A stretch of 6,063 nucleotides of DNA from Akkermansia sp. GTDB taxonomy: Bacteria > Verrucomicrobiota > Verrucomicrobiia > Verrucomicrobiales > Akkermansiaceae. Shown piece by piece: positions 1 through 5,532 of the stretch (positions are counted from its first letter, which is position 1; each line of letters starts with the position of its first letter). Where the stretch lies: contig JAFNWZ010000337.1 of the NCBI GenBank assembly GCA_017379255.1, positions 1-6,063 of the forward strand. Direction: 5' to 3'. Made by a program: the position numbers and the translations under genes. The notes beneath the pieces were generated by a model, which was not told the DNA's origin, searched no databases, and saw only the letters and a program-made list of their open reading frames with translations.

Positions 1-11
1 CCCTACATGTT

Positions 12-27
12 AAGAATTACAATTCTT
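12..27. repeat. Short palindrome, possible operator
   Basis: A perfect inverted repeat has 7-bp arms (AAGAATT and AATTCTT) around a 2-nt centre. It lies 3 nt from a second palindrome at 31-50, in a stretch that is only about one third G+C. A 2-nt loop is unsuited to a stable RNA hairpin, so a protein-binding dyad is the more natural reading. A leftward gene starting outside the window would be the target. The regulator is unknown. Confidence 0.35.
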
Positions 28-30
28 TGT

Positions 31-50
31 CGAGAACAATTTTGTTCTCG
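31..50. repeat. 9-bp-arm palindrome, possible operator
   Basis: A perfect inverted repeat has 9-bp arms (CGAGAACAA and TTGTTCTCG) around a TT centre. Its core is GAAC-N6-GTTC, loosely like LexA-type dyads of Bacillota, but the spacing differs from the classical GAAC-N4-GTTC box, so no regulator is assigned. It lies downstream of the terminator at 72-104 in the leftward direction, where the promoter of a following gene would be expected. Confidence 0.4.
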
Positions 51-71
51 TTATGTTTTGGTTTCTATAGT

Positions 72-104
72 AAAAAAGCACCGCAGCTGTCGCTCCGATG
101 CTTT
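72..104 (-). terminator. Intrinsic (Rho-independent) terminator of the SLH gene
   Basis: Read leftward, the RNA forms left arm AAAGCATCGGAGC, loop GACA and right arm GCTGCGGTGCTTT. That is 13 positions with one G-G mismatch and one T-G wobble, followed by a run of six U residues. It begins 6 nt after the TGA stop of the SLH gene. It is a textbook intrinsic terminator, and would close transcription of the leftward operon if the left edge truly belongs to this chromosome. Confidence 0.85.
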
Positions 105-110
105 AGGTAT

Positions 111-713
111 TCACTTAACAAATCCCTCGTGGAATCTCGCTATCACCGCCGCCGTTTCACATCTCTGCGCTACGTCACGGGGCGCGAGTCTTATCACACC
201 GAACTCGTTCTTACCGCTGATGAGTCCGCTGTCAACCGCCCACGTTACAGCCTCGGCAAAGCCTGCGTAGGGGCTTACGTCATCTTTATCCGTGAAAGCA
301 TCAAGGTTTCCGGAAATCTCCTGAGGCTCTCTCTTGTATTCACTGATAAAGCGGTAGAGGAACACCGCTATCTGTTCTCTCGTTACGGATGCGGCCGGAT
401 CAAATCTGCCGTCACCCGTGCCGGTGGTGATTCCGTTTTTATACGCCCACATTATAGCGGGAGCACACCAATCGCTCTCCTTCACATCTGTGAATATGTC
501 CGAATACTCTGCCTCGGGACAGGGCCGCCCCGGTGTGTTCTTGAGGGTGATGGAGGCGTCCGTCTGGTTCGTGATGGTGATTTTGAGGGCCACATTCTCA
601 CCCACAATGAAATCCTTGCGGACGGGCTGAAGTTGCATTTCAATCTGTGCATGCGCCTGGAAGCCAAGCAGCAGGCAGAACATGGTGAGCAGGAGTCGGT
701 ATATGTTTTTCAT
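111..713 (-). CDS. Secreted protein with two C-terminal SLH repeats; probable chimera
   Basis: This 200-residue protein starts at ATG 713; a TTG three codons upstream is also in frame. Residues 1-22 are a signal peptide (MKN, leucine-rich core, AHA cleavage motif). Residues 23-64 look like the first strands of a beta-sandwich, with a V-G-E-N-V motif and an alternating hydrophobic strand LKITITN. From C65 the character changes: residues 72-122 and 138-193 are two SLH repeats (F-T-D-V..W at the start of the first, then G-D-G-R-F-D-P and V-T-R-E-Q), ending F-V-K. SLH domains anchor proteins to secondary cell-wall polymers of Gram-positive envelopes and usually come in threes. The tail resembles Clostridia proteins and is rich in AGA arginine codons. 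The ATG lies 18 nt after the pseudokinase stop, so the N-terminal part belongs to that operon. The SLH tail is probably foreign or a misassembly. Confidence 0.75.
   Translation of the reverse strand: MKNIYRLLLTMFCLLLGFQAHAQIEMQLQPVRKDFIVGENVALKITITNQTDASITLKNTPGRPCPEAEYSDIFTDVKESDWCAPAIMWAYKNGITTGTGDGRFDPAASVTREQIAVFLYRFISEYKREPQEISGNLDAFTDKDDVSPYAGFAEAVTWAVDSGLISGKNEFGVIRLAPRDVAQRCETAAVIARFHEGFVK
505..545 (-). other. Likely chimeric junction inside the SLH gene
   Basis: The coding sequence passes from a part that fits the operon (ending around N-T-P-G-R-P, residues 59-64) to a Clostridia-style SLH tail beginning C-P-E-A-E-Y (residues 65-70), with no linker and no frame change. Arginine codons before the point are CGA, CGC and CGG. 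After it, six of eight are AGA. The exact breakpoint cannot be fixed to better than about 20-30 bp from sequence alone. Transfer with in-frame fusion and contig misjoin both fit. Confidence 0.55.
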
Positions 714-731
714 GAGATTCAAGAGGTGGGG

Positions 732-2075
732 TTATTCCGGGAAAGCAATGCGGAAACCAGCGGAGGGGGCGCTCCAGTTGCGGTCAGATACCGGGTACAC
801 ACTGCCCGCGGCATCAATCAGCAGGTAAACCTTGCTGTCATATATCTCCGGCAGGGGTGAGTCCATTTCCGTGCGGCTCCATTCCTGCTGGCAGGGGTAG
901 GAGAGATTTTGTTGCAGCAGCAGCTGCAGCAGGTTGGCTGTGGGAAGCTCCCCGCCACGGAATGCGGCGCAGAGCTGCGCCTGCCAGTATGTTACCCCGC
1001 AGACCGGGGCATCCGGGTGGCTCTGCTGCTCGTCCCAGTTTTCTGGTTCCAGGGTGTCCGGTTCTGCGGGAAGCTGTTCCAGCAGGGCATTTTGCTCCTC
1101 CTCCGGGGCGGCGGCAAAATCCTGCAGGAACCGGGCATATTCAGCCACGGTGACGGGATGCGAGGACAAGCGGTAATCTCTGCCATCCTGGTGGCACCGG
1201 ATTCCGGCACCACCGGCTGCGGCCAGGTGTTCCGGCTCTGCTATGCCGAACAGCGAGCCCAGGCAGGTGAGCGTGATGATGAGCGTGACGCAGACAAACA
1301 AATACGTGCCCCATATCCGGAAAAATTGCCGGGTGCTGAGCAGCAGCCTGTTGTTTGCGAGCTTGTGGTGCAGGGTGTTTTCTGAGGCTTCCTGCCTGCT
1401 GGTTTCCAGTTGGTTGAGAATGGTGCTGGCGGTATCTCCGATGGATTTCCAGCTGAGCCATTCGCCCTCGTACCCTTCATGCATCCACTGTACCAGGGTG
1501 GAGACACGCCCCAGGCCGGATTCCTGCTGCTGCGGCAGGAGTCTCCAGAGCGCGGCTGCCAGTGCCTGCTGCTGCTGCTGCGGGGAGTAGGAGCCGCCCT
1601 CTGCCAGGGGAGAGAGGAAATGGGGAGTGCCTTGCGTTTCAATGTAGATGGAGGAAGAGGCCAAAGGCATGGCGCTGAGATCAACCATGCCGCACAGTTC
1701 ATACATTTCAGCCGCTGCGCGGATGATGTTGCAGAGGTTTGTGACGGAAAGGGGGCAGCCATCGGCTGCAAGATCAGCCAGGGATTTCCCCTTGGGGAGT
1801 TCCTGAGTGAGAAACCAGTGCCCTTCAGCGCACTGGGATTCATACACCGGCGCAACGTGCGGCAGCTCGGATGAAGCTACACGCAGCCTTGATTGTGCAA
1901 GAAAGCGCACTTCTTCCTCATGCGAGGCCGTGGGGGAGAGAACCTCCAGCACCACGGCACGCTCCACATGCGGCTGGTGGGCTTCATACAGTGCGGTATC
2001 GGCACGGAGTTCGAGCAGGCGGGTCAGGGTGTATACCCCCAGCTGGTGCGGCAAATCTGGAAAAATCGGTATCAT
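732..2075 (-). CDS. Pseudokinase-TM-FGE-like fusion protein
   Basis: The protein has 447 residues. Residues 14-160 follow the fold order of a Hanks-type Ser/Thr kinase: L-L-E-L-R-A-D-T-A-L-Y-E-A in place of the Gly-rich loop, VVLEVL (41-46) in place of V-A-x-K-x-L, a hinge-like F-L-T-Q-E-L-P-K-G-K-S-L, and M-V-D-L-S...S-S-I-Y-I where H-R-D...N-I would lie. The glycines, the ATP-binding lysine (E44 here), HRD and DFG are all missing, so it should not phosphorylate. One membrane helix spans about 256-278. Residues 300-447 are a shortened formylglycine-generating-enzyme-like (FGE/SUMF1) domain: P-V-T-V-A-E-Y-A-R-F-L, C-G-V-T-Y-W-Q-A-Q-L-C, E-L-P-T and terminal A-G-F-R-I-A. Active kinase-FGE fusions are known in PVC bacteria, such as chlamydial Pkn1. 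The start overlaps the upstream stop by ATGA and lacks a Shine-Dalgarno site, so translation is probably coupled. The role is unknown; cytoplasmic sensing linked to an extracytoplasmic binding domain is an inference. Confidence 0.8.
   Translation of the reverse strand: MIPIFPDLPHQLGVYTLTRLLELRADTALYEAHQPHVERAVVLEVLSPTASHEEEVRFLAQSRLRVASSELPHVAPVYESQCAEGHWFLTQELPKGKSLADLAADGCPLSVTNLCNIIRAAAEMYELCGMVDLSAMPLASSSIYIETQGTPHFLSPLAEGGSYSPQQQQQALAAALWRLLPQQQESGLGRVSTLVQWMHEGYEGEWLSWKSIGDTASTILNQLETSRQEASENTLHHKLANNRLLLSTRQFFRIWGTYLFVCVTLIITLTCLGSLFGIAEPEHLAAAGGAGIRCHQDGRDYRLSSHPVTVAEYARFLQDFAAAPEEEQNALLEQLPAEPDTLEPENWDEQQSHPDAPVCGVTYWQAQLCAAFRGGELPTANLLQLLLQQNLSYPCQQEWSRTEMDSPLPEIYDSKVYLLIDAAGSVYPVSDRNWSAPSAGFRIAFPE
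1566..1580. repeat. (CTG)5 triplet run
   Basis: Five CTG units on the + strand encode the five-glutamine run at residues 166-170 of the pseudokinase. It lies between the degenerate kinase lobe and the membrane helix. It is a short low-complexity stretch and may be length-variable between strains. No functional claim is made. Confidence 0.6.
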
Positions 2076-3361
2076 TCGGGCAGGGGCAGTTCTGGCAGGA
2101 AATCTGAAACAGGCATGGCTTCCTCGTAATCCGGCACCAGGCCGTCATCCGGCAGCAGGGAATTAGCAGGCGGATACTGGCGGCGGTTGCGGGAATTGAG
2201 ACGTTGTTCCTGGAGGATGAGAGCAGAGGGGGAGCTGATACAGTCCAGCGGTTCGCCCTTGTAGTAAAGCTTGGCGGTGAAGCCGTAGTAGCGGATATCA
2301 CCGTAGGCATCCATTTCCTCCTGCGTGAGCGGTTGCAGCTTATAGGAAACCTCCAGGTTTTCTTCCCATGCCTCCCAGCTGGGGTTTTCATTTGACCATT
2401 TCCACTCGACCTGCCCGCGGCTGAAAGCAATGCGGCGGCCATTCACCATATCGAAAAACTGGATGTGGATGTATAAATCATCCTGCCGCACGGATTCGCC
2501 CGGCGCCAGCATCACGGGCAGCAGCATGCTGACTTGTTCGCCCTGGTCGGGGGAGTAGCTGTGCTTCTGCTGGTGCGGCCCGAAGGAAAGCTTGCCGCGC
2601 ATGGCTGAGGCCTGGTCAAAGCCATAGGTAAGCCGCTGGGCGGCGCGCTGGAAATAAATGCCGGCGCGGTCGCGCATCTGGAATACCTGGGTGTAGTACT
2701 CTCGGGCTTTCTTCGGGTTGAGCAGCTTGTCGTACGCCATGCCGAAGTAATAGAGCAGGGCGGGATGCCCGGCAGAAAGCATACTGCCTTCCTCCAGGCA
2801 CAGAATGCATTGGCGCATATCTCCGGCCGTCATGGCGGCCACGCCCTGGCGGATGAGACTGTCCAGGTCTTCCCTCTCTTCTGTGCTCAATTTGCTGTTG
2901 GCCTCCTGTTCAGCCGGGGATTCCTGCCGGGGGGTGGGTTCTTCCGCTGAATCCGGAAAATCAAATCCTCCTTCCTGCGCCAGGATGGTTTCCACATCGC
3001 GCACCCGCAGGGGCGGCGGCGCATCGGTATCTGGGGCGGTGTTTTCGGCCGTGCTGGCTGCAATACCGGCAGAACCCTGCGTGTTAAGCTCCATCCGGGC
3101 CAGCTCTCTGGCCTCGATGACTGCCAGCTGGGCGCGGGATACTTCTAATGAGCGTTCATAGGCCATATCCAGCCGGCGGGTGACGCCTACCCCCAGCATG
3201 GCCAGTTCCACGGCAATGGTGGTGATGAGCCCCGTGGCCACCACGCGGCGGCTTACGAGGGCATGTAACAGCTTTCTGCTGCAGCGCCGGGAACGCAGCA
3301 GCAGAATGCGGGGAGCTTTGCAGATAAACTGCTTAGCCAGCTGTTTTCTCTGTTTGCTCAT
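2072..3361 (-). CDS. TPR-type single-pass membrane protein, unknown function
   Basis: The protein has 429 residues. Residues 1-38 are strongly basic, and a membrane helix follows at about 40-59 (V-V-A-T-G-L-I-T-T-I-A-V-E-L-A-M-L-G), consistent with a cytoplasmic N-terminus. A short coiled-coil-prone helix lies at 62-93, then an acidic, Pro/Ser/Glu-rich linker to about 160. Residues 163-245 form helix pairs in TPR style (L-I-R-Q-G-V-A-A-M-T-A-G-D-M, then Y-Y-F-G-M-A-Y-D-K-L and A-R-E-Y-Y-T-Q-V-F). The tail (about 255-385) looks like a beta-rich domain with R-G-Q-V-E-W-K-W and R-Y-Y-G-F-T-A-K-L-Y-Y-K-G-E. Such layouts occur in uncharacterised Akkermansiaceae proteins, and a scaffold role is inferred. 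The first 29 nt overlap the PH-like gene, and the stop overlaps the pseudokinase start. No Shine-Dalgarno precedes the ATG, and a start further downstream would lose the basic segment. Confidence 0.75.
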   Translation of the reverse strand: MSKQRKQLAKQFICKAPRILLLRSRRCSRKLLHALVSRRVVATGLITTIAVELAMLGVGVTRRLDMAYERSLEVSRAQLAVIEARELARMELNTQGSAGIAASTAENTAPDTDAPPPLRVRDVETILAQEGGFDFPDSAEEPTPRQESPAEQEANSKLSTEEREDLDSLIRQGVAAMTAGDMRQCILCLEEGSMLSAGHPALLYYFGMAYDKLLNPKKAREYYTQVFQMRDRAGIYFQRAAQRLTYGFDQASAMRGKLSFGPHQQKHSYSPDQGEQVSMLLPVMLAPGESVRQDDLYIHIQFFDMVNGRRIAFSRGQVEWKWSNENPSWEAWEENLEVSYKLQPLTQEEMDAYGDIRYYGFTAKLYYKGEPLDCISSPSALILQEQRLNSRNRRQYPPANSLLPDDGLVPDYEEAMPVSDFLPELPLPE

Positions 3362-4118
3362 ATTCCAGAATCTCGCCCTGGTAACGCGCCAGGAGAGCGT
3401 TCATGAATTCCTCGGCAGGTTGTCCGGCTGCCGGGTCAAATCCACCGTAGGTCATGCCATCGAGGCGAATCTTTCTGCCATTCACGGTGGCGTAGGCAAT
3501 GCCCTTGAATCCCTTGCCCCACTGGCGGAGGTCAAGGCGGGAGATGTCTGCCACCTGGAAGGTCTGGCCACAGGCGGTCACGGTGTCTCCCCGCAGGCTC
3601 ATCACGCGGCTGCGGGTGCGCAGGATGAAAAAGATGATGATGGCGCTGATGCACATGCACACCCCGCCGGCAATCCACTGCTCGCGGATGGCGGCTGTGT
3701 CATAGGGATGCTCAGCGGGCTTGACCGGGTAGTGCATGCGTGCGGTGTAGGCGGTCCAGCATTCGGCCCAGCTTTTGCTCATGGCGGCGTGGTCGGCTGC
3801 TTCAGCCGGGGTGGTGCGGGCGGCGTCGCAGTTGGCGGGCAGGGGGTATTTGCCCTCAACTATCCATTCACCCTCCACCTGTTCGGCGCTGATGAGCGGC
3901 TGCATTGCTTTTTCGGCTTTCCATGCGGTGGCGGCGCTGGCGTCCTTGCCCAGCTCTGCAAATGCCTGGTAGGAGAAATATACTTCGTTGGCTTTGCGGT
4001 AACCTATGGCGCCATCGTAGAAAAAGTAAAGACCGAAGCCGAAGAAGGCTGCCAGCACAATGGCAAAGCGTACAAAGGTATCCCGCGTGGGGCGGCAGAT
4101 TATGGAGGTGGTTGTCAT
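3333..4118 (-). CDS. Two-helix membrane protein with PH-like C-terminal domain
   Basis: The protein has 261 residues and is the first gene of the leftward operon. Helix 1 is about 16-36 (F-V-R-F-A-I-V-L-A-A-F-F-G-F-G-L-Y-F-F). A roughly 110-residue loop, rich in Ala, Trp and Tyr with two cysteines (C97, C120), should be periplasmic, and helix 2 is about 149-167. After a basic stop-transfer segment (R-T-R-S-R), residues 170-250 read as a small cytoplasmic beta-rich domain: L-R-G-D-T-V-T-A-C-G, I-S-R-L-D-L-R-Q-W-G-K-G, V-N-G-R-K-I-R-L-D-G, then a C-terminal helix E-E-F-M-N-A-L-L-A-R-Y. This strand pattern with a closing amphipathic helix resembles bacterial PH-like (YcxB/bPH) domains. No catalytic motif is visible. 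The ATG lies just downstream of a -10-like TAGAAT, so the message may have almost no leader. Confidence 0.75.
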   Translation of the reverse strand: MTTTSIICRPTRDTFVRFAIVLAAFFGFGLYFFYDGAIGYRKANEVYFSYQAFAELGKDASAATAWKAEKAMQPLISAEQVEGEWIVEGKYPLPANCDAARTTPAEAADHAAMSKSWAECWTAYTARMHYPVKPAEHPYDTAAIREQWIAGGVCMCISAIIIFFILRTRSRVMSLRGDTVTACGQTFQVADISRLDLRQWGKGFKGIAYATVNGRKIRLDGMTYGGFDPAAGQPAEEFMNALLARYQGEILEYEQTEKTAG

Positions 4119-4127
4119 CTGCGCGTC

Positions 4128-4133
4128 ATTCTA
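4128..4133 (-). promoter_or_regulatory. Candidate -10 box for the leftward operon
   Basis: Read leftward the hexamer is TAGAAT, one base off consensus TATAAT, and its end is 9 nt from the ATG at 4118. Transcription would start about 3 nt before the start codon, consistent with the absence of a Shine-Dalgarno site. No good -35 lies 16-18 bp upstream, so this is a tentative call. Confidence 0.3.
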
Positions 4134-4185
4134 CCACAGTGCTGGCCATCTGCATAGCGAAAAATGCCGGTTGGCGCGCATACTG

Positions 4186-4199
4186 ACGCGCGAGCGCGT
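4186..4199. promoter_or_regulatory. GC-rich palindrome between divergent genes, possible operator
   Basis: A perfect inverted repeat ACGCGC-GA-GCGCGT (6-bp arms, 2-nt centre) sits near the middle of the divergent region, 68 bp from the leftward ATG and 54 bp from the rightward ATG. The position suits a regulator controlling both directions. CG-rich dyads arise by chance fairly easily in DNA of this composition, so the call is tentative. Confidence 0.35.
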
Positions 4200-4253
4200 G
4201 TGACGCAATAAAGGCTTGCGTTCTGGACGGGTTCTTGGTAATCTGGCGGCGTT

Positions 4254-5528
4254 ATGAAAGCGCTTTTCCGGGGATTCATACTGACCATCAGCATGGTGGC
4301 TTGTGCTCAGGAGGTGGAACCTGTTCCCATGGAGCTTGACCCCCTGGCGCTGGATGTGGTGGAAACCGCAGGCGTGCTGGATACGCCCCGCCCGCTGGAT
4401 GAGGAGGATACCGCAGAGGAGGTGGAGCCGGCGGTGGCGCTGAATGTGCCGCGTGACCAGACCCGCGTGGCGGTGCTCGGCTATCATAACTTCAGTAAGA
4501 CCGCCCCGGTGACCCAGATGCTGATACGCACATCGGAGTTCCGCGAACAGATGGAATATATCCGCCGCAATGGGCTTACGGTCATCAGTATGCAGGATTT
4601 TCTGGAATGGCGGCTGGGCACGCGCACTCTGCCTGCGCGTTGCGTGCTCATCACGCTGGATGACGGGTGGAAGAGTGTGTACACCGAGGCGTTTCCCATT
4701 CTAAAGGAATACGGCTACCCATTCACCCTGTTCCTGTACACGAATTTCCTCAGCGGCCGGGGCGACAGCCTGACCCCGGCGCAGGTGCGCGAGATGCAGG
4801 CCCACGGTGCCACTGTGGGCAGTCACTCCGTGAGCCATCTCTACCCCAGCAGCTGGAAAAAGCGCGAAAAACTGGGGGCAGAGGCCTATGCCGAACTGGT
4901 GGATGCGGAAGTGGGCGAGTCCCAGAAGAAGCTCAGCGAGCTATTTGGAGCGGTCAATACCTATTGCTACCCGGGTGGTTACCACACTCCGGCCATGGTG
5001 GAACGCCTGGCTGGCCATGGCTATGTGGCCGCATTCACGGTGATTCCCGGCAAGGTAACCGTTTCTGAAGCAGCGCTGGAAATCCCGCGCTACATGATTT
5101 TCGGTAACAATTCCTCCGTATTCCGCGCGGCAATGGATTTTCGCGTGGCCCAGCTGGGCACGGTGGTGAGCACCGGAGCCAGCCCCGGCACGCTGCCCAC
5201 CAGCACGCCGCCCCCTCCTTTCCTGGTGAGCCCCAAGCCCGAGGAAACCGTGGCTCCCGATTTCCCTGCCATTACTGCCTACATGAGCGGGGTGGCCGGG
5301 GTTGATTTTTCAACCGTTCAGATGAAAGTGAGCGGATTTGGCCGTGTGCCCGCCAAGGTGGATAAGGCCACACGCGCCGTGCAGTGGGTGCTGCCCTGCC
5401 GCATCTACATGCCGAACCTCTCCGTGCACGTTACCTGGAAGAGCACTGAGGGCACCAGCCACAAGGCTGAGTGGTCCTTCAGCATCGACCCCAACGCGCC
5501 GATTAAAACAGTAAATACAACACCATAA
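4254..5528 (+). CDS. Secreted NodB-family polysaccharide deacetylase
   Basis: The protein has 424 residues. Residues 1-18 form a short signal peptide; M-V-A-C at 14-17 is a marginal lipobox, so a lipoprotein is possible. Residues 20-62 are acidic and Pro/Glu-rich. The NodB catalytic domain spans about 68-300: V-A-V-L-G-Y-H-N-F (72-80), motif 1 T-L-D-D-G-W (134-139) with catalytic base D136 and metal ligand D137, motif 2 H-S-V-S-H with metal ligands H191 and H195, and motif 3 C-Y-P-G-G-Y (238-243). All key residues are present, so it should be active. The family removes acetyl groups from N-acetylglucosamine polymers. The Y-H-N-F start and Y-P-G-G resemble the PgaB/IcaB branch acting on poly-beta-1,6-GlcNAc, but peptidoglycan or host glycans cannot be excluded. 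A Pro/Thr linker (310-330) leads to a beta-sandwich, Ig-like C-terminal domain (about 335-412). The gene ends 4 nt before the next one. Confidence 0.9.
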   Translation: MKALFRGFILTISMVACAQEVEPVPMELDPLALDVVETAGVLDTPRPLDEEDTAEEVEPAVALNVPRDQTRVAVLGYHNFSKTAPVTQMLIRTSEFREQMEYIRRNGLTVISMQDFLEWRLGTRTLPARCVLITLDDGWKSVYTEAFPILKEYGYPFTLFLYTNFLSGRGDSLTPAQVREMQAHGATVGSHSVSHLYPSSWKKREKLGAEAYAELVDAEVGESQKKLSELFGAVNTYCYPGGYHTPAMVERLAGHGYVAAFTVIPGKVTVSEAALEIPRYMIFGNNSSVFRAAMDFRVAQLGTVVSTGASPGTLPTSTPPPPFLVSPKPEETVAPDFPAITAYMSGVAGVDFSTVQMKVSGFGRVPAKVDKATRAVQWVLPCRIYMPNLSVHVTWKSTEGTSHKAEWSFSIDPNAPIKTVNTTP

Positions 5529-5532
5529 ACCA

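Larger units (their letters stand above)
4119..4253. promoter_or_regulatory. Divergent intergenic promoter region
   Basis: These 135 bp separate the two divergent genes and must hold both promoters. Leftward, TAGAAT (4133-4128) matches five of six bases of the sigma70 -10 box, with no convincing -35. Rightward, TTGCGT (4216-4221) and TAATCT (4239-4244) are 17 bp apart but match poorly. Both candidate boxes would start RNA within a few bases of the ATG. A palindrome sits at 4186-4199. TGACGC occurs three times: 4184-4189 and 4201-4206 on +, and inverted at 4123-4128. No terminator or small RNA is evident. Confidence 0.5.

Noticed and set aside
505..545. Frameshift or stop-codon scar as explanation of the change in the SLH gene
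   Set aside because: The frame is continuous through the junction with no stop codon, and both sides translate sensibly in the same frame.
111..722. TTG at 722 as the start of the SLH gene
   Set aside because: The ATG three codons downstream gives a cleaner signal peptide (M-K-N) and no Shine-Dalgarno supports the TTG.
27..860. 277-codon open frame on the + strand
   Set aside because: It lies opposite the SLH gene and the end of the pseudokinase gene, has no recognisable domain, and its hydrophobic pattern is irregular. The minus-strand frames show a signal peptide, SLH repeats and FGE motifs.
3180..4157. 325-codon open frame on the + strand
   Set aside because: It is antisense to the PH-like and TPR genes, is rich in Gly, Ala, His and Cys without domain logic, and crosses the divergent promoter region.
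4309..4331. AGGAGG followed by an in-frame ATG inside the deacetylase gene
   Set aside because: The gap of 14 nt is too long for a normal ribosome binding site, and starting there would remove the signal peptide the enzyme needs.
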